Shown: piece after piece, positions 52,473-62,110 of the stretch
Numbering within the stretch: the first letter of the stretch is position 1
How the letters are laid out: each line of letters opens with the position of its first letter
From: Anaerocolumna sp. AGMB13025
Lineage (GTDB): Bacteria > Bacillota > Clostridia > Lachnospirales > Lachnospiraceae
Assembly (NCBI RefSeq): GCF_029689925.1
Contig: NZ_CP121445.1
Span: 985,001-1,049,000, forward strand
Direction of reading: 5' to 3'
Length of the DNA: 64,000 bases
The notes under the pieces: model-generated
Told to the model about the DNA's origin: nothing
The model's database searches: none
What the model saw: the letters and a program-made list of their open reading frames with translations, nothing else
Translations under genes and position numbers: made by a program

Positions 52473-54816
52473 GCTTGTCCCAATTTCAGCAAAAGTACAT
52501 AGACGTCAAAACAGGATGTCCATTTTCTGTATTGTTTTAGCAGTGTTTATGGTTACTGTTATATTTGGCATGGCTGATATGTTCATACGCAGCCAAATTA
52601 TGCAGGCACGTATGGAAGATGGAAACTGGCATGCAGTTTTTAAGGATATCAGTGAGGAAGAAGCGGTTTTAATCTCTGCACGCCCTGAGGTAACGGCTTT
52701 TTCCTGGTATGGTGTCCTTAATTTCCGGGGAGACCAGGGATATACGTTGGCAGACAAGAAGGTTATTATTGGCGGAAGTGACAAAAGTTTTATTGCCAAG
52801 ATGCAGACAGGATTTATGAAAGATGGCGTATTCCCTAAAACGGATAAAGAAGCACTGATTAGTGAGAACGCAAAAACAAAGCTCGGACTTAAAATCGGAG
52901 ATCAGATATCTATAACTGCGCCGGAGGGAAAAAGTCTCTCCTATACGATTTCAGGCTTTATGAATAATGTATCAAAAAACTTGGAAGAAGATTCTTTTGG
53001 TGTTTTTCTTACCACCAAAGAATTCCGTTCTATATATCCTGGAGTTACAAAAGGGCAGCCCGCTGATTATAACAGTGTCTATTATGTGCAGTTTTCCACC
53101 CACTGCAACATACAACAAGTAATCCGTGACTTAAAAGCACAGCTTGGACTGTCCAAAAATCAGGTAGGTGAAAATACAAAGCTTCTTGGCTTACTTGGAC
53201 AAAGCGGTTCTGCTTTTATGATGCAGATTTATGGTTCGGCCTTTATCTTGTTTTTATTAGTTTTACTAGCTGGTGTCATGATGATTACGAGTAGTCTTAA
53301 CAGCAACATCACCCAGCGGACCGAGTTTTTTGGAATGATGCGCTGTGTTGGCACAACAACAAAACAGATTATGAAACTAGTTCGTAAGGAAGCACTTAGT
53401 TGGTGCAGATTTGCAATTCCATATGGGATACTTGTGGGAATCGTTATAATATGGGTATTGTGTGGGGTACTTAAAGTATTAAGCCCGGATTACTTTATGG
53501 GAATGCCTGCCTTTGCCATAAGCTTACCAAGTATTTTAGCCGGTATCATTGTAGGTATTCTGACAGTTTTGCTTGCCGCCCGTTCCCCGGCAAAGAAAGC
53601 CTCGAAGGTTTCACCGCTGATGGCAGTATCAGGTAACGCCAATGATTTACGTCCCGTCAAAGGGGCTGCCAATACTGCATTATTTAAAATAGATACTGCC
53701 CTGGGTATCCATCATGCAAAATCAAGTAAGAAGAATTTTATATTAATGGTCGGTTCCTTTTCCCTTAGTATCATTCTTTTTCTATCGTTTTCAGTCACAA
53801 TAGACTTTATGAATCATGCCCTTCGGCCCTTAAAACCCTGGACCCCCGATTTATCTATAATAAGCCTTGATAATACTAGTTCTATAAACAGCTCACTGTT
53901 AGGGGAAATCAAAAAAAATCCTGGGGTAAAACGGGCATACGGTCGGATGTTTGCTTACAACCTGCCGGTTACAGTAAATGGCATAGAAAAAAAGGTTGAT
54001 TTGATTTCTTATGAGAAAACTCAATTTGGATGGGCAAAGGATTATATGCTAAAAGGCTCTGTTAATGAGGTTATGCAACAGGACAATACCGGATTAATTG
54101 TTTTTAAACCGCAGAATACCATACAAGTGGGTGATTTGGTTACTCTGCACATAGGAAATCGCTCCGGGAATATTAAAATAGTTGGTTCTCTTTCTTCCAG
54201 TCCATTCAATAGCGCACCGGAGGTCGGAACTATTATCTGCTCTGAGAAAACCTTTCGACAGCTCACTGGGCAAACGGATTATACCATAATAGATATGCAA
54301 TTATATAAAAATGCTACTGAGGAAAATGTGAATCAAATTAATAAATTAGCCGGTTCGAAATTCACGTTCTCAGACGAACGCCTGGGCAATCGCAGCGTAA
54401 TAGGCTCATTTTATTCCTTTGGACTGTTCCTCTATGGATTTATGACCTTAATTGCCTTAATTACAATCTTTAATATTGTAAACAGCACAGCTATGAGTGT
54501 TGCAGCACGTACAAAGCAGTATGGTGCATTACGCGCTATCGGTCTTAGCAGCAGACAGCTTGATACAATGATTCTTGCAGAGGCATTTACTTATGCAATA
54601 TCAGGAGGTATCTGCGGAAGTATAGTAGGATTATTCCTAAACAAACTTCTATATGAAAAAATGATAACATCCTATTGGGGAGAACACTGGAAACTTCCAT
54701 CTGTTGAACTTGGGATTATCATTGGGATTGTACTTATTTCGGTTATATTTGCGGTAAGGGGGCCGGCGAAACGGATTCACAATATGTCGATTGTAGATAC
54801 CATTAGTGCAAAATAA
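52456..54816 (+). CDS. FtsX-type ABC permease, large
   Basis: 786 residues from the ATG at 52456. The first helix (about 22-40) is followed by a large extracytoplasmic part, and two FtsX-type helix triples are seen, at about 260-390 and 655-775. The second half has a lone helix at about 430-450 and its own extracytoplasmic part. Such duplicated permeases act as mechanotransducers or exporters, for lipids, lipoproteins or antimicrobial peptides. The two-component genes upstream probably control this pair. Confidence 0.9.
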   Translation: MKSYLELVPISAKVHRRQNRMSIFCIVLAVFMVTVIFGMADMFIRSQIMQARMEDGNWHAVFKDISEEEAVLISARPEVTAFSWYGVLNFRGDQGYTLADKKVIIGGSDKSFIAKMQTGFMKDGVFPKTDKEALISENAKTKLGLKIGDQISITAPEGKSLSYTISGFMNNVSKNLEEDSFGVFLTTKEFRSIYPGVTKGQPADYNSVYYVQFSTHCNIQQVIRDLKAQLGLSKNQVGENTKLLGLLGQSGSAFMMQIYGSAFILFLLVLLAGVMMITSSLNSNITQRTEFFGMMRCVGTTTKQIMKLVRKEALSWCRFAIPYGILVGIVIIWVLCGVLKVLSPDYFMGMPAFAISLPSILAGIIVGILTVLLAARSPAKKASKVSPLMAVSGNANDLRPVKGAANTALFKIDTALGIHHAKSSKKNFILMVGSFSLSIILFLSFSVTIDFMNHALRPLKPWTPDLSIISLDNTSSINSSLLGEIKKNPGVKRAYGRMFAYNLPVTVNGIEKKVDLISYEKTQFGWAKDYMLKGSVNEVMQQDNTGLIVFKPQNTIQVGDLVTLHIGNRSGNIKIVGSLSSSPFNSAPEVGTIICSEKTFRQLTGQTDYTIIDMQLYKNATEENVNQINKLAGSKFTFSDERLGNRSVIGSFYSFGLFLYGFMTLIALITIFNIVNSTAMSVAARTKQYGALRAIGLSSRQLDTMILAEAFTYAISGGICGSIVGLFLNKLLYEKMITSYWGEHWKLPSVELGIIIGIVLISVIFAVRGPAKRIHNMSIVDTISAK

Positions 54817-54892
54817 AGGAAAACAGCAGCGAAATGGTTTTGAGTGTGAAAGTGCATTTGACTAATCAATAATTAGGGGAGGATTGTTTTAT

Positions 54893-55284
54893 ATGAAAAA
54901 ATATTTCATACTTTTTTTTTACTTGCCTTATGTTGCACTGCATGTAGTAAAAAGTCAACAAATGAAGCGATTATTGATAAAAATGTAGATGCATTAACGT
55001 TATTAAATAATTTAGATGATTATATCGAATATACGGGCGATTTAGATGATAATAAAAATTTGAGTTTAACATTCAGTTTTAGAAAGGATGTTAAAGTTCC
55101 AGAAAATCCTCCGGTTGTAGAAGTTAAAGTATATCTCTGGATGAATGATGATGTGATTGGAATATATCATGAACCTTTATACAATAACGATGAAGATTAC
55201 CTAAACTCAGTAAACCTAATCTTTAATGCAGATGGAAAGGAATTTAACAAGTATAAGGTTTCATTTGAGGGAAATACGAATTAA
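54893..55284 (+). pseudogene. Small lipoprotein gene with frameshift in a nine-T run
   Basis: An ATG at 54893 (GGGGAGG upstream) starts 'MKKYFILFF', then a run of nine T (54912-54920) throws the frame and stops soon after. One more T would give MKKYFILFFLLALCCTACSK, a perfect lipoprotein signal with a lipobox Cys, and continue in frame to 55284 through 'FSFRKDVKVPENPPVVEVK'. The intended product is ~130 residues, exported and lipid-anchored, with no recognised domain. It follows the ABC permease gene. The tract could be a real loss, a phase-variable site or a sequencing error. Confidence 0.7.
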
Positions 55285-55455
55285 AATCTAAAGAATTTGG
55301 TATGTGACAAAATTTTCACCAACAGCAATCTTAACTAATGGTTAATTTTCCTGCCTGCTATTTAACTACCATTCAATTGCAAAGACAAGAATTCTCCTGT
55401 AAACTATAATCAATGAAAGGCCTTTTCATAATATTAGAATTGGGAGATGATTCAT

Positions 55456-56541
55456 ATGTCTATGAATATCGTTATTCGGGATAAAAGAAAAGAAATCGGA
55501 CTAACCCAGGAACAGATTGCCGAGTATCTTGGAGTAACCGCGCCAGCCGTTAATAAATGGGAAAAAGGAACTACCTATCCGGATATATCCTTACTGCCCC
55601 CACTGGCCAGATTACTAAAAATTGATTTAAATACACTGCTATGCTTTAACGAAGGACTTTCGGAAAAAGAAATCGGCTACTTTAGTAATGAAGTAGTGGA
55701 GGCAATCCGTAAAAATGGTTATGAGAGTGGTTTTACTATGGCTATGGATAAAATACAGGAATATCCAAGTTGTGATGCACTGATTCAAACAATGGCAATG
55801 ACGTTAGAAGGGGCTCTTATGCTGTATGGAATAGAAATTGAGGATAAAGAACCCTATAGGAAGCAAATTACTGCTTTATATGAGCGAGCTGCCAAAAGTG
55901 ATGATGAACAGGTTCGCAATAAAGCCATTTATATGCTGATTTCGAAATATATGAATCAGATGGAAGATGAGAAAGCCCAGGCAATGTTAGAGTTATTACC
56001 AGACCGAAGTGATTTGGATAAAAGATTTTTTATGGCCAAACTTTTGGTTAGGCAGAATAAGTATGCCGAAGCCGCTGGATTACTGGAACGGAAATTACTA
56101 CAGGAAGTAAATGAAATATATGGTATCTTGGTGAATTTAGTAAAAATTGAGTTAAAGGAAGGAAACAGTCAGAATGCCTCGCGGTTGGGAGAGATTAATG
56201 GAAAATTTAGTGAATTATTTGAATTGTGGGGTATGAATCGCTTTATTATACCATTAGAGATTGCGCTTGAACAAAAGAAAGTAGAGGAGAGCATATCCCT
56301 TCTAAAATCAATGCTTTCTGCCATGCTGATACCCTGGGAGTTAAAAAAAATTCCCCTGTACCGCCATATCTTTATAACCGTGGAGGGAAAAGAAGAAGAG
56401 AAGAAAGAAGATACAAAAGACTATGGTAAGCAATTATTACCAGTGACGCTTTCTGCGATGGAAAGCAGTACAGAATATGATTTTCTGCGAACGAATAAAG
56501 AATTTCTAGAATTAATTGAAGAATACCGGGTTAAATGCTGA
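55456..56541 (+). CDS. XRE-family regulator with helical repeat domain
   Basis: 361 residues from the ATG at 55456 with GGGAG upstream. The N-terminal HTH_3 spans about 5-60: 'IRDKRKEIGLTQEQIAEYLGVTAPAVNKWEKG'. The ~300-residue remainder is helical with TPR-like spacing ('YMLISKYMNQMEDEKAQAMLELLPDRSD', cut here), a layout seen in regulators that bind peptides or partner proteins. No catalytic motif. A strong terminator follows. Confidence 0.88.
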   Translation: MSMNIVIRDKRKEIGLTQEQIAEYLGVTAPAVNKWEKGTTYPDISLLPPLARLLKIDLNTLLCFNEGLSEKEIGYFSNEVVEAIRKNGYESGFTMAMDKIQEYPSCDALIQTMAMTLEGALMLYGIEIEDKEPYRKQITALYERAAKSDDEQVRNKAIYMLISKYMNQMEDEKAQAMLELLPDRSDLDKRFFMAKLLVRQNKYAEAAGLLERKLLQEVNEIYGILVNLVKIELKEGNSQNASRLGEINGKFSELFELWGMNRFIIPLEIALEQKKVEESISLLKSMLSAMLIPWELKKIPLYRHIFITVEGKEEEKKEDTKDYGKQLLPVTLSAMESSTEYDFLRTNKEFLELIEEYRVKC

Positions 56542-56599
56542 TATAATCTGGTTTTAAGTTTTTTACTACGAAGGTTGAGCTAACTATATAAAATTATAA

Positions 56600-56650
56600 A
56601 GGGTTGATACAAAATTGCTGAGAGATGAATTTTGTATCAGACCCTTTTAT
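56600..56650 (+). terminator. Strong hairpin terminator
   Basis: GGGTTGATACAAAATT (56601-56616) pairs with AATTTTGTATCA and ACCC (56628-56644), then TTTT. It ends the XRE regulator transcript. Confidence 0.85.
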
Positions 56651-56654
56651 TTTA

Positions 56655-56760
56655 TACAAAAGGTTCTCTGAATTATCCTCTACGATAAAAAGTATTCCAT
56701 GCAGGAGGTATGTCAGATGTACAGGAGGCTTAATAAAAAAGTGTCACGGATGTGTGCGCG
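56655..56760 (+). ncRNA. Degenerate, 5' partial copy of the structured RNA at 31775
   Basis: On the same strand the order CTGAATTATCCT, then ATAAAAAG, CCATGCAGGAGG, ACAGGAGG and GTGTCACGGATGTG matches the 5' half of the 31775-31860 region. The closing stem and the GTCTGG hairpin are absent. It runs into the 3' end of the convergent AraC gene. It looks like a decayed or truncated relative rather than a working RNA. Confidence 0.45.
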
Positions 56761-57684
56761 TCAGCTCTTGAGTCTTGCGACCTTCCGCCGGTATTTCCCG
56801 GGAGATGTACCGACTGTATCACTAAATACCCGGTTGAAATGATACTCATTGGGAAAGCCGGTAAGGGCTGCAATCTCATATAGTTTCATATTGCTGTTAT
56901 TTAACAATTCCTTGGATTTGTTAATCCGTAGGATTTTTAGATATTCAAATATGGTAATTCCGGTTTTTTGTTTAAATATCCGGTTTAAGTAGTCAAAATT
57001 CATATGCAGCCGGGTTTCCAGTTCTTTTCCAGTAATTTTCGTGTGATAATTTTGCTGCAGATAGAAAAGAATATCGTCTACCCTGAGGTCGCCTTTTGAG
57101 TGTGGCTCTGCCTCTGAACTTTCTGAAAAGGTCTGTGCAGAATAGCAGCGGAGTAAACAGATTAATATGTCCAGAATGTTTTTGGAGCAAATGAACTTGT
57201 AAAACGCATCCCTGGTAGATAAGGCTTTTATTACTTCGTCCATGGACCTACGGACAGTGGTCATAGCAGCAGAGTCTATATGCATAGTCTTAGGCAGCAG
57301 CCCCTTACAGGAATCATAGAGTTCATAGTCAAAGGGACTGGCTTTAAAATAGTTGTGTTTATTTTGTCTGTAATAACGGTTAAGCTCATAGACAGTCTCA
57401 AGATTTACAGCGGCAAAGGTATCTGCCGGCATATGAATAAAATAATAGTCCACATAAGAGCACTGATATCCCACATGAAAACGCCCGGGTTCTAATAATA
57501 GCATATCACCTGTATGCAGCTCATAGTTGATATCGTCTTCGCGGATATATAAGGTCCCGTCATTAATTAAAAACAGCATAAATTCACCTGGAGTCCTGGG
57601 AAAATGCATCCAGTCCTCCGGATAAATACTGCGGTTCATAAAGGAGGATTTGGGAAAATGGTCTGTTTTCAGATAAAAATGCAT
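56761..57684 (-). CDS. AraC-family transcriptional regulator
   Basis: 307 residues. The N-terminal cupin-like sensor domain (about 20-150) contains 'HTGDMLLLEPGRFHVGYQ'. The C-terminal double HTH (about 205-305) has 'MNFDYLNRIFKQKTGITIFEYLKILRINKS' (cut here) and 'YEIAALTGFPNEYHFNRVFSDTVGTSPGKYR'. AraC proteins of this layout usually activate nearby sugar genes. The divergent alpha-galactosidase gene is the likely target; this is inferred from position. Confidence 0.9.
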   Translation of the reverse strand: MHFYLKTDHFPKSSFMNRSIYPEDWMHFPRTPGEFMLFLINDGTLYIREDDINYELHTGDMLLLEPGRFHVGYQCSYVDYYFIHMPADTFAAVNLETVYELNRYYRQNKHNYFKASPFDYELYDSCKGLLPKTMHIDSAAMTTVRRSMDEVIKALSTRDAFYKFICSKNILDILICLLRCYSAQTFSESSEAEPHSKGDLRVDDILFYLQQNYHTKITGKELETRLHMNFDYLNRIFKQKTGITIFEYLKILRINKSKELLNNSNMKLYEIAALTGFPNEYHFNRVFSDTVGTSPGKYRRKVARLKS

Positions 57685-58217
57685 AATATCAATCTCCTTT
57701 CCAGTTTAATTTCTTAGGTAATTGTAAACTCTGATGTGCCCGGAAGGCAGCTAAAACTTTGAATTTTCGTATCAATTGTTTGTAGTGTTCCATAACGATA
57801 TGTTTCGCAAGGAATCAATATAATTCTAACGTTTATCATAGCATATCAGCTATAAATTTCAATAGTCGCTTACGGATAAGAAACTGTCGCCTAGAAGCAT
57901 TTTATAATTCAGTCATACTGTTAGAATAAAAAGTATAATTGGATGTATTCTACATTTATGAAAGGACAGAAAAAAGAGCCGTCGAATAAACCTAAGGAAG
58001 CATTAACAAAGATATAAAGAAGCATAACAAAGAAGCATAACAAAGAAGCATAACAAAGATATAAAGCAGTACTGATGAAGGAAAATAAGCATTAACGAAA
58101 AAAATATGGAGTACTAACGTGAGGTCAGAAAAATATATGATAGAACATAAACACTACTGCCCCATGATATAGTGGTATAAGTAAAGATAAAAGTAAAGAT
58201 AGATTGGAGAAAGCAAG
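57685..58217. other. Shared control region of AraC regulator and alpha-galactosidase
   Basis: 533 bp of AT-rich DNA. It includes a 13-bp tandem repeat (GAAGCATAACAAA, three exact copies, 58019-58058). Short blocks such as GTAAAGATA repeat before the start codon. No promoter stands out. Nothing else recognised. Confidence 0.5.
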
Positions 58218-60329
58218 ATGGAACGAATTACTATATTAGAAAACGGTATCCATGCCGTATTTGAAATTGCAGACGATAAATGTTTTAAACTTCTGCACTT
58301 TGGTGCAACACTTTTTAAAGAAGAGGATATCATAGCATCCTCAACGGAGTATGGGTTCCGATTTGTAGAACTGAATCTGGCAGGTTATGACCGTCCATAT
58401 GAGCGCCATGGCAATAAATATATTGTCACCGCGCCGGGTTATCATATGCGTTATATCGCACATGTTGATGAGCAGAATGAAAAGGGACGTAAACTGGTAT
58501 TTACTTTGATGGATGAAATTACTAAGGTTTATGTATATGCCCACATGCAGTTTTATAAGGGGCTGCCTGTAGTACGATTTTGGAATGAGGTAATAAACGG
58601 CGGCGCAGAGATACAGACGATTGACTATATTTCCTCCTTTAATTATGAGGGAATCGAAAAAGAAGGAAAGCTTAAACGGGATGAAAAAATGCAGATCTGG
58701 GTGCCTCATAACAGCTGGCAGAGGGAAATGAACTGGAAGAAATATACCCTCCCGGAACTTGGAATGGAACTGGTACAGCCGGCGAAGGAGCAGCGTTCCT
58801 CTAATATGATCAGGGTTTCTAATACAGGCAACTGGTCGTCTAAAGAATATCTTCCCATGGCATATCTGGAAAACAGGGAAACCGGAACGGGACTAATCTG
58901 GCAGATTGAAAATAATGGTTCCTGGCATTGGGAAATTGGCGATCAGAACGGACATTTATATCTGGGTATTAGCGGACCCAATGAAATCTACTCCCATTGG
59001 TATAAACACTTAAAGCCGGGTGACTCCTTTACCACGGTACCGGTAGCAGTAGGTGTAACCGGCAGGGGCTTTGAAGACGCCGTAGGAAGTCTTACCCAGT
59101 ACCGCAGGCGAATCCGCCGTGGCAATGCAGATAATGAAAACCTGAGGATTATTTTTAATGATTATATGAACTGTCTTTGGGGGGATCCTACGGCAGAACA
59201 GGAATTTCCACTAGTGGATGCGGCAGCAGAAACCGGCTGTGAATATTTTTGCATTGATGCAGGGTGGTATGCAGACGGTGACTGGTGGGATGAGGTAGGT
59301 GAATGGAAAGAAAGCCGTAAGCGCTTTCCGGGCGGTCTTTTAGAAGTAACGGACTATATTCGGGCAAAAGGCATGATTCCTGGGGTGTGGCTGGAACTTG
59401 AGGTTATGGGGATTAACTGCCCCATAGCGAAGAAAGTCCCAGAGGACTGGTTCTTTACCAGACATGGCAAAAAAGTTTATGACAGAAGCAGGTATCAGCT
59501 GGATTACAGAAATCCAGAGGTTACCGCCTATGCAGACAGTGTAATAGACCGCCTGGTGAAGGATTATGGTGTCGGCTATATTAAGATGGATTACAATATT
59601 GAACCTGGAATCGGTACAGAGCGGGAAGCAGACAGTGCAGGGGAGGGCTTGCTGTCCCATGAGAGAGCCTATCTTGCCTGGCTGGACGGTGTATTTGCCA
59701 GATATCCGGACTTGATCATTGAGAATTGTTCCTCCGGAGGACTTCGAATTGACTATGCAATGCTGTCCCGCTACAGCATACAGTCAACCAGCGATCAGGA
59801 TAATTACCGCTATTATTGTACGATAGCCGCTAATTCCCCTACGGGACTGACACCGGAGCAAAGTGCAATCTGGTCGTATCCTCTGGCACAGGGGGATAAG
59901 GAAGAGGTAGTATTTAATATGGTGAATGCCATGCTGCTTCGCATCCATCAAAGCGGACACCTGGCGAATTTAAGCCCAGAGCGGAAAGCTTTGGTGAAAG
60001 AAGCCCTGGATGTTTATAAATCCATCCGTCAGGAACTTAAGACTGGACTTCCCATATGGCCTCTGGGATTATCTGACTATTCTGATGAGTGGGTAAGTTT
60101 TGGACTAACCTGCAATAAAACTATCTATCTTGCAGTGTGGAGAAGGGAAGGGGAGAATCATACCATTAACCTGCCGGTACCTTCCTTAGAAGGTCAGGAG
60201 GTGAAAGTCAGCTGTGTTTATCCCGCCTATTCCGAAGTACCTTATCACTGGGAAAATAAAAGGTCTTCCCTTGGCGTGACCATTTCCGGGGATTATATGG
60301 CAAGATTGTTTAAAATAACAGTAGAATAA
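58218..60329 (+). CDS. Alpha-galactosidase, GH36 family
   Basis: 703 residues. Releases terminal alpha-galactose from melibiose, raffinose-type or plant galactosides. There is no signal peptide, so it is cytosolic. It has the N-terminal beta-sandwich, then the (beta/alpha)8 barrel with 'FCIDAGWYADGDWWDEVGEW'-like sequence, the nucleophile Asp458 in YIKMDYNIE, and the acid/base Asp526 in STSDQDNYR. 'ENCSSGGLRIDYAML' is the usual GH36 motif. Divergent from an AraC regulator. The convergent gene behind is separated by a strong terminator. Confidence 0.93.
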   Translation: MERITILENGIHAVFEIADDKCFKLLHFGATLFKEEDIIASSTEYGFRFVELNLAGYDRPYERHGNKYIVTAPGYHMRYIAHVDEQNEKGRKLVFTLMDEITKVYVYAHMQFYKGLPVVRFWNEVINGGAEIQTIDYISSFNYEGIEKEGKLKRDEKMQIWVPHNSWQREMNWKKYTLPELGMELVQPAKEQRSSNMIRVSNTGNWSSKEYLPMAYLENRETGTGLIWQIENNGSWHWEIGDQNGHLYLGISGPNEIYSHWYKHLKPGDSFTTVPVAVGVTGRGFEDAVGSLTQYRRRIRRGNADNENLRIIFNDYMNCLWGDPTAEQEFPLVDAAAETGCEYFCIDAGWYADGDWWDEVGEWKESRKRFPGGLLEVTDYIRAKGMIPGVWLELEVMGINCPIAKKVPEDWFFTRHGKKVYDRSRYQLDYRNPEVTAYADSVIDRLVKDYGVGYIKMDYNIEPGIGTEREADSAGEGLLSHERAYLAWLDGVFARYPDLIIENCSSGGLRIDYAMLSRYSIQSTSDQDNYRYYCTIAANSPTGLTPEQSAIWSYPLAQGDKEEVVFNMVNAMLLRIHQSGHLANLSPERKALVKEALDVYKSIRQELKTGLPIWPLGLSDYSDEWVSFGLTCNKTIYLAVWRREGENHTINLPVPSLEGQEVKVSCVYPAYSEVPYHWENKRSSLGVTISGDYMARLFKITVE

Positions 60330-60436
60330 CTCATCAAACTAAGCAGCCTCCTCTTCATACCATTCCAGTTATGATACATGGATAAGCACAATGTAAGTTA
60401 TAAGTATTTAACTGTAAGAAACGGGGTTTTAGTTAA

Positions 60437-60506
60437 AGGACCGATATGCAATGATAGAAGACACTGCAAAAGCAGGAAAACTATGATCAAGCATCGGTCC
60501 TTTTTG
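60437..60506. terminator. Terminator between convergent genes
   Basis: AGGACCGAT (60437-60445) pairs with ATCGGTCCT (60493-60501), followed by TTTT. Confidence 0.8.
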
Positions 60507-60580
60507 TTAAGTGCTGTAAGTCTCGGATTTTGAAGCTTATACACTGCGGTAATCAGCGAAAATAAGAAGGATGGTCCGTT

Positions 60581-61879
60581 TTATTGATCAGACAGGAGTT
60601 TCACTATTTCATACTGACAGTTGATAATTAACCACAGCTGCTCATAAAACACCATGATGTTCCAGACACCAATTCCCCTAAAATCATATACCATCTTTAA
60701 ATTCAGCAGAGCATCAATTGTTCTTGCGTCAACAAACCTTACTATATGTTCGATAGGTTCATCAATACTATACTCATTATAAAAGAAATACGGAGTCTGG
60801 CTGTTAATGTCGAAATCAATATTGGCATCCACATCATTGGCTAAAGTCAAAGATGCATTAATTGTTAGTGCATTGGCTACGGTTACACCTGCCTCATATG
60901 GCAGCGGCCAGTCATAACCGATAATTGGTATTCCAACATCAATAACCCCAGGATTCACCTCTGCCGTAACATGATTAAGAAATTGGTCAATGACATTAAG
61001 AGAGATAACCGGCAGAGGAGGCCCGTTGTTTGTCCCCCAGATCAGACTTAGAAAGGTCATATTATTAACCTGACTGCCAATATTCGTATAATCTGCTATT
61101 TGACCGGATATATCAGTACCGGTCAGGCTGACATTAGGATTAACCGTAATAAATAGCAGATATCCTTCCTGCTTCAGGGCGTCTGATAATTTTACCGCAA
61201 AATCATCATATATTTTCTGATTGTCCGGAGTTAAATAATTAAAAAAGATATTAATTCCGTAAAATCCTTTTTCTTTTAAAATAGTAAGGGTTTCTTCTAT
61301 AAAATGACTCTGATAAGTATCATTTGTCAGGATATCAAAGGCAATCTGAAGGTTAGGTTCACCCTGGATGGTCAGGGTTGTAAGTAACATAAGAGGAAGG
61401 GTTCCATACTCTTTTGCAATCCTTATTAACTCCGAATCATCATAATAGCTGGCAATACCTCCTTGCCCGGTAGCCCTGTAATTATAAACCGAGAGGTAAG
61501 TCAGGAAAGGCAAAGTCTTTCTAAGGGTATCCAGGTTGATATACTGATAAGCAAAGCCATTGGTGGTAATGGTTCCGCTGGTGTTATAGCTGATGATTAG
61601 GGTCTCTCCGGGATAAATAAACTCCCTGTTTGATAGAAACGGATTGTTTCGAAGCAGCTGCATAAGCGGAACCTGAAAAGCCGCGGCAATACCTGTCAGG
61701 GAATCCCCTTCCTGTACGGTATAGGTCTGATTGGGGTATGCAATTACAATTGACTGCCCGGAAACTAAGTTATAGGGATTAATCAGTCCGTTGCTTAAGA
61801 TTATGCTGGCAGCAGAAACACCATAACTGGCGGCAATGGATTCAATCGTGTCAGTTGGTTGTACAACATGTATATACAC
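60581..61879 (-). CDS. LysM protein with GH18-like domain lacking catalytic acids
   Basis: 432 residues. Two LysM domains bind peptidoglycan: about 3-48 ('VVQPTDTIESIAASYGVS') and 53-98 ('YTVQEGDSLTGIAAAFQV'). Residues about 120-425 resemble the GH18-like domain of the spore-germination YaaH/SleL group. The catalytic DxxDxDxE is not kept: the matching stretch is YGINIFFNYL (207-216), with Phe212 and Asn214 where Asp and Glu are expected. There is no signal peptide. It is probably a spore or wall-binding pseudoenzyme. Confidence 0.85.
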   Translation of the reverse strand: MYIHVVQPTDTIESIAASYGVSAASIILSNGLINPYNLVSGQSIVIAYPNQTYTVQEGDSLTGIAAAFQVPLMQLLRNNPFLSNREFIYPGETLIISYNTSGTITTNGFAYQYINLDTLRKTLPFLTYLSVYNYRATGQGGIASYYDDSELIRIAKEYGTLPLMLLTTLTIQGEPNLQIAFDILTNDTYQSHFIEETLTILKEKGFYGINIFFNYLTPDNQKIYDDFAVKLSDALKQEGYLLFITVNPNVSLTGTDISGQIADYTNIGSQVNNMTFLSLIWGTNNGPPLPVISLNVIDQFLNHVTAEVNPGVIDVGIPIIGYDWPLPYEAGVTVANALTINASLTLANDVDANIDFDINSQTPYFFYNEYSIDEPIEHIVRFVDARTIDALLNLKMVYDFRGIGVWNIMVFYEQLWLIINCQYEIVKLLSDQ

Positions 61880-62110
61880 AGTTACCCCTTTGAGTATTTA
61901 CTTATTTTTACTATAGTATTGATTAATCAGCTAGTTAATTCCAAAATCTTTGCTTTAACAGGATAAGTTTATTGGTATTTCTGAGGGCTTGTACGAAAAT
62001 ACCTGGTAGAGGGATGAGACTTTTGTTGATAGTTCATCGGAAATAGATTAATATAAGATAGAGGGAAGAAATTTCACGGACTATTTATATTGGTTGAAAG
62101 GGATACTCTG

